DNA from: Bacteroidales bacterium
Lineage (GTDB): Bacteria > Bacteroidota > Bacteroidia > Bacteroidales > Muribaculaceae
Assembly (NCBI GenBank): GCA_029224905.1
Contig: JAQXVL010000056.1
Coordinates: forward strand, 1 to 40,524
DNA length: 40,524 nucleotides
Reading direction: 5' to 3'
How positions within the stretch are numbered: the first letter of the stretch is position 1; the number at the start of each line of letters is the position of its first letter. Positions 9,367-18,456 of the stretch are shown one piece after another. A model generated the notes under the pieces. It did not search any database and was not told the origin of the DNA. It saw only the letters and a list, made by a program, of their open reading frames with translations. The position numbers were made by a program, and so were the translations under genes.

Positions 9367-10671
9367 ATGAATAAAAAGATATTTTTTGTAGCAACCGTTG
9401 CCGCGAGTCTCGCCGTGCTCCCTTCGTGTAAGAACGAAGTAGACGACCTCTTCGACCAATCGGCTGCCGATCGCATCGAACAGGCTATGACCGACTATAA
9501 CGAAGCGCTCTGCAGCGCCGAAAACGGCTGGGAAATGCTCTATTTTGCCAACGGAGATGAGCAGGGTTACAACTTGCTCTGTAAGTTCGACAAAAACGGC
9601 TCGGTGAAGTTCGCTGCCAAAAACGAGTTTTCGTCGAATAATCAATATGCCGAAGAGACAAGCCTCTACGAAATGATTGCCGACAACGGTCCCGTGCTTA
9701 CTTTCAACACCTACAACAAACTCTTCCACATCTTTGCCGACCCGAACGACATCCCCTCGACCGGCGAAGACGATGAAACAGGCTTCGGTCACGAAGGCGA
9801 CTACGAGTTTGTTGTGCATGAGGCTACCGCCGACCAAATTTTCCTGAAAGGTAAAAAATATGGCATCAGCATCTACCTCCGCAAACTGCCTGCCGACCTC
9901 GCTTGGGAGGACTATTTCGCACAGGTAGAGGCTAACAAAGCAAAATACTTCAACTCGAAAGTTAAGACCATCTGGCTCGAAACTGCAACCAAACGCTATA
10001 CCGTTCAAGATATGACGAGCGGAGTTATGTCGTTCGTTCCCGAAGGCGGAGACGCTGTGAGCGAAACTCTCTACAAGGCGTACATCTTGACCTACGATGG
10101 CAAACTCCACTTCATCACCCCGTTTAAGGGCATCGACGGTAAGATAAGCGTTCAAAACTTCGACGTGGCAGAAGACGGTACGCTCGTTTGCTCCGACGAA
10201 GGCGAAACAGGTCGATTCTACAGTTTCACTCCTGCAGATATGTTCACGGCAACTTCGTATACTTGGCGTATCGATAAAAATGCTGTTGAAGGCTCATGGG
10301 CTACCGCTTATCAAGCCCTTGTCGACGGCATTGTGGCTTACAAAAAGTCGAGCCCGTTGCAGTATGTTGAGTTCTCTTACGATAGCAAAAACGCTGTCGA
10401 AGGCTATCCCAACCTGATGACTATCAAGACAAAGAGTTATACACTCAAATACTACTTCAACATCGCGGTCGAAGGCGACAATGCTGTTAATATTACCTAT
10501 GGTGGCACTGCCGACAACAACTCGAAGGTGTTCTATCGTGATGTGCCTGCGGTTGTTGACTTCTGCAACGCTCTCTGCGGTGCAAGTACACTTACCGGCA
10601 ACTCAAATATGGCTATTACCACGCTTGTTGTTGCTAATGCAACAGGTTCGTTTGCTGTCGACTTGAGATAA
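9367..10671 (+). CDS. DUF4302-like lipoprotein
   Basis: Lipobox VLPSCKNEVDDLFDQSAADRIEQAMTDYNEALCSAENGWEMLYFANG; position in SusCD operon. Confidence 0.78.
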   Translation: MNKKIFFVATVAASLAVLPSCKNEVDDLFDQSAADRIEQAMTDYNEALCSAENGWEMLYFANGDEQGYNLLCKFDKNGSVKFAAKNEFSSNNQYAEETSLYEMIADNGPVLTFNTYNKLFHIFADPNDIPSTGEDDETGFGHEGDYEFVVHEATADQIFLKGKKYGISIYLRKLPADLAWEDYFAQVEANKAKYFNSKVKTIWLETATKRYTVQDMTSGVMSFVPEGGDAVSETLYKAYILTYDGKLHFITPFKGIDGKISVQNFDVAEDGTLVCSDEGETGRFYSFTPADMFTATSYTWRIDKNAVEGSWATAYQALVDGIVAYKKSSPLQYVEFSYDSKNAVEGYPNLMTIKTKSYTLKYYFNIAVEGDNAVNITYGGTADNNSKVFYRDVPAVVDFCNALCGASTLTGNSNMAITTLVVANATGSFAVDLR

Positions 10672-10687
10672 CAGACCACTATAAGCA

Positions 10688-10726
10688 AGGTGTGTTCTCT
10701 TTCTATAGAGCTTACACACCTTGTTT
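10688..10726 (+). terminator. Intrinsic terminator closing the SusCD operon
   Basis: CAAGGTGTG ... CACACCTTG followed by TTTTATTT. Confidence 0.75.
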
Positions 10727-10810
10727 TATTTGATTTTCACACAATTTTTCACTGAAAACTTATTTTTAGTGTCATTTTTTTGTTTATTTTATGAGAATTT
10801 GTTTGATTTT

Positions 10811-10842
10811 GTTGCTTTAATAAAATAATGTGTGTACATTTG
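10811..10842 (+). promoter_or_regulatory. Putative Bacteroidota promoter for the sorting-domain protein
   Basis: GTTG-N20-TACATTTG (TAnnTTTG -7 box). Confidence 0.5.
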
Positions 10843-10951
10843 CAGCGATTAAACGATTCTCGCAAAAGTTTGTGTGAAACGGTTAGATATTTTATAGACA
10901 GTAAACGATACGAAAGAATTATAGATTATTTATTTATATAACTTATTTCTT

Positions 10952-13453
10952 ATGAAAAAATCATTACTTTTTTCAGCAATGGCAGCTGTAGCTCTTGTAG
11001 CCAATTCGGCAACCCCGAAGGCTATGCATATGGCTACTGCTAACGTAGCCGAACAACCCGTACGTTCGACTAAAGTTCTTGCAACACCCGCAAAGCGTGT
11101 TGCTACTCCCGTTAAGGTGATGCAAAAAGCATCTGCTGCTAACGGATTTGTTCAATTGTCGCAAATGAGCGATGGTAGTATTGCAAAGACATTGTGCCCG
11201 AAAGTTATGCCGTCGAGCTTGGCTAACTTCCTTCCCAAAAGCAAACCTGCTACAAAAGTAACAGCAACCGGCGACTTGGTATTGTCGGAAGGCTTTGAAG
11301 GTTGGGATGGCAAGGCATACGACTGGATTCCCGAAAATTGGCAAGATGTTTCGAAAACCGAACCCGCGCACGTTGCTCCGGGTGCTGATTCAAGTTTGCC
11401 AAACTTGACTTGGGCTGCATCAGATGGTGTATTTGAAAGTCCTTATGAAGGTAATGCAGTTGCTCGCATCCAAGTAAGTATGGCCAATGAGCAAGCAGGC
11501 GTTGTAGAAGAAGCACAAGACGAATGGTTGATTACTCCTTCGATGACAATCGCTGCCGGCTCTTATCTTTCGTTCCACCTTTCTTACAGCCCGGCTTGGA
11601 CTTTGTTGGATATGGAAGCCCTCAACGCATACTTTGGCGGTGACTTGACTGCTAATGTGTTCGGCTCTCAAAACAATATCCTCGAAGTGCTCGTTAGCGA
11701 AGACAACGGTGCTAACTGGACAAAGATTTGGGACGTAATGGAAGATGCCGTTAAGTATACGGAGGATGAGTTGTGGAACGACGCTATGTCGATGTCGCAC
11801 CCCTATATCTCTGTTCTTAAGGGTCTTAACGACTATGCAGGCAAGACTGTTAAAATCGCTTTCCGTTATGTAGGTCAATCAGGTGAAAGTATGTGCCTCG
11901 ACTTTGTAGAAGTTGGCGAACTTACTCCTCAAGCATTCTACTATACTCCTGCTAACGTATTCGGTATCGGTCTGTCGCATGACTGGAAGAACTTCCCTGC
12001 AACAAACCTTTATGCAATTGCTCCGGCATACAACGGTTATACTTGGTACAACGGCTCTGAATATGCTAACGCTTACTCTTGGGAATATGAAGACCCCGAA
12101 AACACTACTCAAGAAGTTGTGACTGTCTTCTCGGAAGATGAAAACTTGGCATATCCGGCATACGAGATGGGTATCTACAATTCTCCGATTTTGACTGCAA
12201 GTCTCGAAAGTGCAACGTCTCAATATCAATCTCCGTTCAAAGCCCTCTGCGCAGGTGCAGATATGCAATTCTTTACAGGTGACGATTCTTCATATTTCGG
12301 CGGCTCTCGTTACGACCTCTACAACTGGATGAGCAATGACGCATTCGGCTTGGGTCTTTGGGGTCAAAGCAAGGCTGAAGACGATTCTTGGGGTGAAGGT
12401 AGCAACGTGATTGGCTACGCTAACTTGTTCGAAGCTCCCGAAGTGCCTTATGCATTGTCGCTTGTTTACTTCAACATCCGTAAAGATTACTTCACTCTCG
12501 GAGAAGGCTCAAAAATCAATTTGGCGGTTTACAAAGTCGATGATTCTGGAATTCATACTGACGAGCCTTTGGCAACAAGCTCTATAACAGCTGATGACCT
12601 TCTCTTCCCGGATCCTGATTATCCTACCTTCGGCACAGCTATATTCTATTTGCAAAAGCAAGACGGCGAATTGGTTGAAAACGTTGATTTGACAATCGAT
12701 TCTGCAATTTTGGTTGAGGTTTCTCTCGAAAGTGCAGAAGCAAATGTTGAAACTGATAAGATTAACTGGTTGTCGGTTGTCGGTGACCCCGCTCAAATTA
12801 AGGAATACGCAGGCAGCTATCTCCACTTGAACTATAAGGGCAATCCTCGCTACTATCCGTTGGATATCTTCGAATTTAATGATGGTTCTGTTACACAAGG
12901 TCTTGTTATGAACCTTGGCATCACTAACAACTGGTTGTTCGAAAATAGCGACAACTATCAATACGACTATGTCGACGAGAATGGTGGCAGCGCTACATTC
13001 TCAATGAACTCGCTCTATTCTGCTGAGGCATGGGAACTCGACGGTGAAGGTCTCGACGACTGGTATACATACACAACCGGCGATTATGATCCTCAAACCG
13101 GTCTCCAACCCATTACGTTCACACTCGATGCACTTCCCGACGGTGTAGACGAACGCGTTGCTGCTTGCAACATCAAGACTTTCGGTGTTAACCAACGCAC
13201 ATTCTACATTGCTCAACGTCGTCAAAGCGGTGTTGCTGCTATGAAGAACAACGCTAACCGCGTATCGGTTGTTAACGGCAACTTCGTGGTTAAGTCGAAC
13301 AAAGCAACTGCTGTTGAAGTTTACAACGTAGCAGGTCAAAAAGTTGCTGCTTCGAAAGTTAACGGCACGGCATTCATCCCGGCTGCTAACCTTGCTAAGG
13401 GCATTTACATGGTTAAGTTCAACGACAACACTGTTGTTAAAGTGATGAAGTAA
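10952..13453 (+). CDS. Secreted protein with choice-of-anchor-J-like domain and C-terminal T9SS type A-like sorting domain
   Basis: Signal peptide; LSEGFEGWDG..WIPENWQ; C-terminus AVEVYNVAGQKVAASKVNGTAFIPAANLAKGIYMVKFNDNTVVKVMK. Confidence 0.78.
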   Translation: MKKSLLFSAMAAVALVANSATPKAMHMATANVAEQPVRSTKVLATPAKRVATPVKVMQKASAANGFVQLSQMSDGSIAKTLCPKVMPSSLANFLPKSKPATKVTATGDLVLSEGFEGWDGKAYDWIPENWQDVSKTEPAHVAPGADSSLPNLTWAASDGVFESPYEGNAVARIQVSMANEQAGVVEEAQDEWLITPSMTIAAGSYLSFHLSYSPAWTLLDMEALNAYFGGDLTANVFGSQNNILEVLVSEDNGANWTKIWDVMEDAVKYTEDELWNDAMSMSHPYISVLKGLNDYAGKTVKIAFRYVGQSGESMCLDFVEVGELTPQAFYYTPANVFGIGLSHDWKNFPATNLYAIAPAYNGYTWYNGSEYANAYSWEYEDPENTTQEVVTVFSEDENLAYPAYEMGIYNSPILTASLESATSQYQSPFKALCAGADMQFFTGDDSSYFGGSRYDLYNWMSNDAFGLGLWGQSKAEDDSWGEGSNVIGYANLFEAPEVPYALSLVYFNIRKDYFTLGEGSKINLAVYKVDDSGIHTDEPLATSSITADDLLFPDPDYPTFGTAIFYLQKQDGELVENVDLTIDSAILVEVSLESAEANVETDKINWLSVVGDPAQIKEYAGSYLHLNYKGNPRYYPLDIFEFNDGSVTQGLVMNLGITNNWLFENSDNYQYDYVDENGGSATFSMNSLYSAEAWELDGEGLDDWYTYTTGDYDPQTGLQPITFTLDALPDGVDERVAACNIKTFGVNQRTFYIAQRRQSGVAAMKNNANRVSVVNGNFVVKSNKATAVEVYNVAGQKVAASKVNGTAFIPAANLAKGIYMVKFNDNTVVKVMK

Positions 13454-13480
13454 TAAATCTTCTTCGCAAATAACCTCTAA

Positions 13481-13519
13481 GGAGAGGCTGCCTGACAAGT
13501 TTAGGCAGTCTCTCTTTTT
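13481..13519 (+). terminator. Intrinsic terminator
   Basis: GAGAGGCTGCCT / AGGCAGTCTCTC stem followed by TTTTT. Confidence 0.85.
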
Positions 13520-13566
13520 GTTTTCGTTGTTTTGTAGTAACTTTGCAGCCGCAAAAAGGTCAAGAA

Positions 13567-14583
13567 ATGAGTATTATTTTAGGTATAGAGTCGTCGTGCG
13601 ACGACACCTCGGCTGCCGTCATTCGCGACGGTGTGCTTCTGTCGAACGTCATAGCAAGCCAAAGCGTCCATGAGGCGTATGGCGGCGTGGTGCCCGAGCT
13701 GGCATCGCGTGCACATCAGCAAAACATTGTTCCGGTTGTCTCGGAAGCCATCAACCGCGCCGGAATCAGCAAAACCGACATCAACGCAATCGCTTTCACC
13801 GCCGGACCGGGGCTTATCGGCTCGTTGCTCGTCGGCACACAGTTTGCCAAAGGCTTTGCCACCGCGTTGGGCATTCCGTTGGTCTGCGTCAACCATCTCC
13901 ACGGCCACGTGCTGGCGCATTTCATCAAAGAAGACGAGTCGACCGAAGTGCCGGAATTTCCCTATATGTGCCTGCTCGTCTCGGGCGGCAATTCGCAGAT
14001 AATCATCGTCGACGACTACAACCGTATGCGCATCCTCGGGCAAACCATCGACGATGCTGCCGGCGAGGCTTTCGACAAGTGCGCCAAGGTGATGGGCTTG
14101 CCTTATCCCGGCGGACCGCACATCGACCGACTTGCTGCCGAAGGCGACCCGTTGCGTTTCCGCTTTAGCAAACCGCATATCCCGGGGCTCGACTACAGCT
14201 TCAGCGGGCTGAAAACGTCGTTTCTCTACACCCTTCGCGACGCCATTGCCGTTGACCCGGATTTCATCGAAAAAAATAAAGCCGACCTTGCCGCTTCGTT
14301 GCAGAAAACCATCATCGACATCCTTCTCGACAAGCTGGCGAAAGCCGTTGACGCACATCCCGAAATCCGACAACTCGCCATTGGCGGCGGTGTATCGGCA
14401 AACAGCGGAGTGCGTACCGCCGTGGCTGACTTCTGTGCGCAGCGCGGACTTCGTGCGTTCATCCCCAAGCGCGTGTTTACGACCGACAATGCAGCAATGG
14501 TAGCCATCGCCGGATGGTTTAAGTATAACGACGGTCAATTCTGCGACCTCGACATCGCACCCTTCGCACGCGTGGAAGTGTAA
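13567..14583 (+). CDS. tsaD: tRNA N6-adenosine threonylcarbamoyltransferase
   Basis: MSIILGIESSCDDTSAAVIRDG, NHLHGHVLAHF, LLVSGGNSQII, AIGGGVSANSGVR. ATG at 13567 preferred over the track start 13543. Confidence 0.96.
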   Translation: MSIILGIESSCDDTSAAVIRDGVLLSNVIASQSVHEAYGGVVPELASRAHQQNIVPVVSEAINRAGISKTDINAIAFTAGPGLIGSLLVGTQFAKGFATALGIPLVCVNHLHGHVLAHFIKEDESTEVPEFPYMCLLVSGGNSQIIIVDDYNRMRILGQTIDDAAGEAFDKCAKVMGLPYPGGPHIDRLAAEGDPLRFRFSKPHIPGLDYSFSGLKTSFLYTLRDAIAVDPDFIEKNKADLAASLQKTIIDILLDKLAKAVDAHPEIRQLAIGGGVSANSGVRTAVADFCAQRGLRAFIPKRVFTTDNAAMVAIAGWFKYNDGQFCDLDIAPFARVEV

Positions 14584-14634
14584 GAGGTAAGAGGCGGCGC
14601 GATGATGCTACTGCTCTCGCCTTATCGGCGAGGG

Positions 14635-15846
14635 CTATAATTCGTCGCTTGTCAGGAATTGGCGTAAAGTCAGGTGGTTTATTCCTTTATAGTCTTGCGG
14701 CTTTAACATCGGATTCAGCGATACTACATATTTCGGGTAATTGTCTTCAATTTGGAGCAGATTGCCAAATTCTCTGTCAATCGTACTTTTGTCGGAAATA
14801 AGATAAGCCACTTGCAGATAGATTGTGGAGCTGTTCTTTTGGGCAACAAAATCTATTTCGCCACATGGAAGAGTGCCGACATAAATCTTGTATCCTAAAT
14901 TTTTCAGGTGTAGATAGACCGAATTTTCTATAACTTTCTCAATGTCTGCACTGCGATTCTTTCCTGCCAGCAGGTTGCGCAATCCCAGGTCTTCAAAATA
15001 ATACTTGTCAATTGTTTCCAGCAACTTCTTGCCATGGATGTCATATCTCTGCACTTTGTTGATGATATAAGCATTAGAAGCCGACTTGAGGTAGTTGATG
15101 GCTGAAAGAGGAGTGAGTTCGACGCGCTGCGACTTGAGATATTTCGACAAGGAAGTCGCCGATACGAGTTGCCCGATATTGTCGCTGACGTACGACATAA
15201 GGTTTTCAAAAAGTGTGACGTTGCGCAAACCCTCTCGTTTTATCACATCTTTGAGTACTATTGTGTTATATATGTTTTGAATGTACTCCCATACCATATC
15301 GTCGTTATCGAGTCCGAGTCGGTACAGATGAGGAAGTCCTCCGTACTCGAGATATTTTAGAAGGCTCTCGTCGGAATCGTCAAGATTGTGGAACGTGAGG
15401 AACTCGCGATACGACAAACTTTGAATGTGAATCTCTATGTATCTTCCGCCCAAATAGGTAGACAGCTCGGAAGAAAGCATCTTGGCATTGCTTCCGGTAA
15501 CGACGATATTGCATTCTTCGTCGGCATTAAGACTTCGTAGCACGACCTCGAAACCGTCGATGTCTTGCACTTCGTCAATCAGCAGATAGTTTTCGCCGCC
15601 GTCTATCAGTTTGTTATTAATGTAGGTAGAAAGGTCTTCGGCATTTCTTATGTCGGCAAATTTTGTCTTTTCTTTGTTGATGTATATGATGTTTGCGTCG
15701 GGATGGTGTGCCTCGATTTCGTCTACGAGTTGACGGATGATATAACTTTTGCCCACACGGCGTTGCCCTGTGAGCGCGATAATCATCCCCTTGCCGATAA
15801 ACTTGAGGATGTGGTCGATGTAATTATGTCGTGCAATTATCTTCAT
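14635..15846 (-). CDS. AAA-family ATPase with DUF4143-type C-terminus
   Basis: Walker A GQRRVGKS, LLIDEVQDIDGFEVVLRSL, VTGSNAKMLSSEL, C-terminal nuclease-like GEIDFVAQK. Confidence 0.88.
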   Translation of the reverse strand: MKIIARHNYIDHILKFIGKGMIIALTGQRRVGKSYIIRQLVDEIEAHHPDANIIYINKEKTKFADIRNAEDLSTYINNKLIDGGENYLLIDEVQDIDGFEVVLRSLNADEECNIVVTGSNAKMLSSELSTYLGGRYIEIHIQSLSYREFLTFHNLDDSDESLLKYLEYGGLPHLYRLGLDNDDMVWEYIQNIYNTIVLKDVIKREGLRNVTLFENLMSYVSDNIGQLVSATSLSKYLKSQRVELTPLSAINYLKSASNAYIINKVQRYDIHGKKLLETIDKYYFEDLGLRNLLAGKNRSADIEKVIENSVYLHLKNLGYKIYVGTLPCGEIDFVAQKNSSTIYLQVAYLISDKSTIDREFGNLLQIEDNYPKYVVSLNPMLKPQDYKGINHLTLRQFLTSDEL

Positions 15847-15850
15847 GCAG

Positions 15851-15883
15851 CAAAGATAGTGATTTTTTGTTAATCATACCAAA
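15851..15883 (-). promoter_or_regulatory. Putative core promoter of the DUF4143 ATPase gene
   Basis: On the minus strand TTTG (15880-15883) - N21 - TATCTTTG (15851-15858), followed by 4 nt to the ATG at 15846. Confidence 0.55.
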
Positions 15884-15970
15884 TAAAAACTGAAAATCCG
15901 TCGATTTTGTTAATCATACCAAACAAAAACTGAAAATTTGGGATTTTGTTAATTATACCAAACGAAATTC
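15861..15970. repeat. Three imperfect tandem copies of a ~40-bp unit, GATTTTGTTAATCATACCAAACAAAAACTGAAAAT
   Basis: Copies begin at 15861, 15903 and 15942 (the third is truncated after ACCAAACGAAA). Confidence 0.85.
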
Positions 15971-16079
15971 TCGCCGGAAAATTTTTTTTGATACAATAAA
16001 AATTATTGCGAACTTTGCACTGTGAAACGGTGGTGGTGATAGTTTGCCATCATTGTTTTGTGTATTAAGTAACGTTATT

Positions 16080-17351
16080 ATGGATGTATCAATCATAGCA
16101 ATCGGCGACGAGCTGCTCATCGGGCAGGTTGTCGACACCAATTCGGGCATGATAGCCCAAATGATAAATCCCTACGGCTGGCGCGTGCGCAGTGTGCGCG
16201 TTGTTGCCGACGACGGTGATGAGATTCGTCGTGCCATCGATGCCGCAATGTCGGAAACCGACGTCGTGCTTACCACCGGCGGACTCGGACCAACGAAAGA
16301 CGACATCACCAAGCCTACGCTGTGCGACTATTTCGGCGGCACGCTCGTCTACGACAAGTCGGTCGAGGCAAATGTGCTCGAGGTCGTGGCAAAACGCGGG
16401 CTGAAGATAAATCCGCTAACGGCGGCGCAAGCCTACGTGCCATCGTCGTGTCGCGTCATTCAGAATCGCGTTGGGACGGCGCCGCTGATGTGGTTCGAGC
16501 GTCAGGGCAAGGTGCTTGTGTCGATGCCCGGCGTGCCTTTTGAAACCGAAGAAATGTTTCGCACGGAAGTTTTTCCGCAGTTGCGCGAGCGGTTCGACGT
16601 GAGTTTTGCCGTTGAGCATCGCACGTTCGTTGTCATAGACCACAGCGAGTCTGTTCTTGCCGGCAAACTCGCCGACTTCGAGAGCAGTCTGCCCGCCGAG
16701 GTGCATCTTGCCTACCTGCCCAAGCCGGGGATGATACGTCTGCGACTTACGGGCACGGGCGACGACCACGATAGGGTGGTGGCGCTGCTCGATGAACAGG
16801 GACGGAAGTTGCACGAAATCGTCGGCGAGAGCATCGTTTGCGACGAAGATAAGATGCCCGGCGAAATCCTTGGCGATATGTTGCGCAGCCGCGGACTTAC
16901 CGTGTCGACCGCCGAAAGTTGTACGGGCGGCAACGTTGCGCACGAAATTACCGCCGTGGCGGGTAGCAGCGACTACTATCTGGGCAGCGTGGTGTCGTAT
17001 GCCAACGGGGTCAAGACAGGCGTGCTGGGCGTCGATGCCGATACGTTGGCGAGGGTAGGCGCGGTTAGCGAAGAAGTGGTTCGCGGAATGGTCGATGGCG
17101 CATGTCGACTCCTTGGTACGGATTGTGCCATAGCGACATCCGGCATCGCGGGTCCGTCGGGAGGCAGTGCGGAGAAGCCCGTAGGCACCGTTTGGATAGC
17201 CACTCGCGTCGGCGACGCGGTCGAGGCAAAAGTCTATCACTTTGCCGGCAATCGCAGCCGAGTAATCAACCACGCGACGACAATTGCACTTATCCAACTT
17301 ATCAAAATGATAAACCTGCATTATTCATACTCTTCCTACGGCAAGGGCTAA
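16080..17351 (+). CDS. cinA: CinA-family protein (competence/damage-inducible, nicotinamide-nucleotide amidase-like)
   Basis: MDVSIIAIGDELLIGQVVDTNSGMIAQ; TTGGLGPTKDDITK; C-terminal STAESCTGGNVAHEIT and TSGIAGPSGGSAEKPVGTVWIA. ATG 16080 preferred. Confidence 0.93.
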   Translation: MDVSIIAIGDELLIGQVVDTNSGMIAQMINPYGWRVRSVRVVADDGDEIRRAIDAAMSETDVVLTTGGLGPTKDDITKPTLCDYFGGTLVYDKSVEANVLEVVAKRGLKINPLTAAQAYVPSSCRVIQNRVGTAPLMWFERQGKVLVSMPGVPFETEEMFRTEVFPQLRERFDVSFAVEHRTFVVIDHSESVLAGKLADFESSLPAEVHLAYLPKPGMIRLRLTGTGDDHDRVVALLDEQGRKLHEIVGESIVCDEDKMPGEILGDMLRSRGLTVSTAESCTGGNVAHEITAVAGSSDYYLGSVVSYANGVKTGVLGVDADTLARVGAVSEEVVRGMVDGACRLLGTDCAIATSGIAGPSGGSAEKPVGTVWIATRVGDAVEAKVYHFAGNRSRVINHATTIALIQLIKMINLHYSYSSYGKG

Positions 17352-17489
17352 CTGACAACGCCTTAGCGCAATGCTCGCTCTTCCTCTTTGAAGGTAGGAT
17401 TTACTACATTCTGCATCGTCATCGCTGTGCTCACGCTGATGCGTCGCCATTTAGCCCTTTCGTGACGTAACAGTATGAATAATGCAGGT
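17314..17489. mobile_element. MITE-like imperfect palindrome with terminal inverted repeats
   Basis: AACCTGCATTATTCATACT (17313-17331) is the exact reverse complement of AGTATGAATAATGCAGGTT (17472-17490); inner AAGGGCTAA/TTAGCCCTT also complementary; possible TAA duplication at 17311-17313 and 17490-17492. Confidence 0.6.
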
Positions 17490-17619
17490 TAAAAATAAAT
17501 AATTATCAAAATTTTTTAGCAGAAAGTGATTCAAATATTTGGATAGTTTGCAAAAAATTGCTTACTTTGCACTCTGTTTTGAGGACATTAATAGAAATAA
17601 TAAAAAAACGAATATAGCC

Positions 17620-17874
17620 ATGTCAAAAGTTTGTCAGATTACAGGCAGAAAAGCGGCCGTAGGTAATAACGTTTCTCACTCAAAGAGAAGAACGAAACGC
17701 AAATTCAAAGCCAATCTGTTCAACAGAAGATTCTTCTGGGTAGAGCAACAGATTTGGATTAGTCTTACAGTATCAGCAGCAGGACTCCGCACAATCAACA
17801 AGTTGGGTCTTGACGCAGCAATACGTCAAGCAGCTGAGAAAGGTTACTTAACAAGCATTAAAACAGCAGAATAA
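17620..17874 (+). CDS. rpmB: 50S ribosomal protein L28
   Basis: [43 protein letters not shown]. Confidence 0.96.
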   Translation: MSKVCQITGRKAAVGNNVSHSKRRTKRKFKANLFNRRFFWVEQQIWISLTVSAAGLRTINKLGLDAAIRQAAEKGYLTSIKTAE

Positions 17875-17876
17875 CG

Positions 17877-18065
17877 ATGGCAAAGAAAGCAAAAGGCAAT
17901 AGAGTTCAGGTAATCCTCGAATGCACAGAGATGAAGGATAGCGGTATGCCCGGAACTTCGCGCTACATCACAACAAAGAACCGCAAGAATACTACAGAGC
18001 GCTTGGAGTTGAAGAAATACAACCCCATCCTCAAACGTGTAACTATTCACAAAGAAATAAAATAA
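17877..18065 (+). CDS. rpmG: 50S ribosomal protein L33
   Basis: [62 protein letters not shown]. Confidence 0.96.
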   Translation: MAKKAKGNRVQVILECTEMKDSGMPGTSRYITTKNRKNTTERLELKKYNPILKRVTIHKEIK

Positions 18066-18074
18066 TCATAGGAT

Positions 18075-18224
18075 ATGGCAAAGAAAACCGTCGCAACACT
18101 TCAGACCGGTGAAGGTCGTACTTATAGCAAAGTTATCAAAGCTGTACGCTCTGAGAAGACCGGCGCATACGTGTTCAAAGAAGAAATGGTTCCTAACGAC
18201 GCAGTGAAGGACGCTTTGAAATAA
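18075..18224 (+). CDS. DUF4295 small protein (49 aa), not in the ORF track
   Basis: MAKKTVATLQTGEGRTYSKVIKAVRSEKTGAYVFKEEMVPNDAVKDALK immediately after rpmB-rpmG. Confidence 0.9.
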   Translation: MAKKTVATLQTGEGRTYSKVIKAVRSEKTGAYVFKEEMVPNDAVKDALK

Positions 18225-18259
18225 TAACTGAACGAATATATTTTTCCTATCAATAGCGT

Positions 18260-18297
18260 GTAGCCTTTCGGACTTCCGGAGGGCTATCGTTTTTTTT
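18260..18297 (+). terminator. Intrinsic terminator of rpmB-rpmG-DUF4295
   Basis: TAGCCTTTCGG / CCGGAGGGCTA stem with GU pairs, followed by TTTTTTTT. Confidence 0.85.
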
Positions 18298-18399
18298 GCT
18301 GATTTGTCGCTAATGGTGCACTTTCCCGACGAAATTGTGCAATGTGTTATGGAAATTTGTTACACTTTGACGTTTTTAGTCGATTTTTTGCGTAAAATA

Positions 18400-18431
18400 T
18401 TTGCATTTGACAATATAAATAGATAAATTTG
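18400..18431 (+). promoter_or_regulatory. Putative ilv operon promoter
   Basis: TTTG (18400-18403) - N20 - TAAATTTG (18424-18431). Confidence 0.7.
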
Positions 18432-18456
18432 CAATCGAAAACAAGAAGCGAGTATT

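Noticed and set aside
14635-15846. DUF4143 ATPase as part of a defence island
   Set aside because: Flanked by housekeeping tsaD and cinA with no other defence genes; a lone accessory gene is the simpler reading.
17102-17470. 122-aa ORF spanning the cinA 3' end and the palindromic element
   Set aside because: Out of frame with cinA, no domain signal, mostly composed of the inverted-repeat element.
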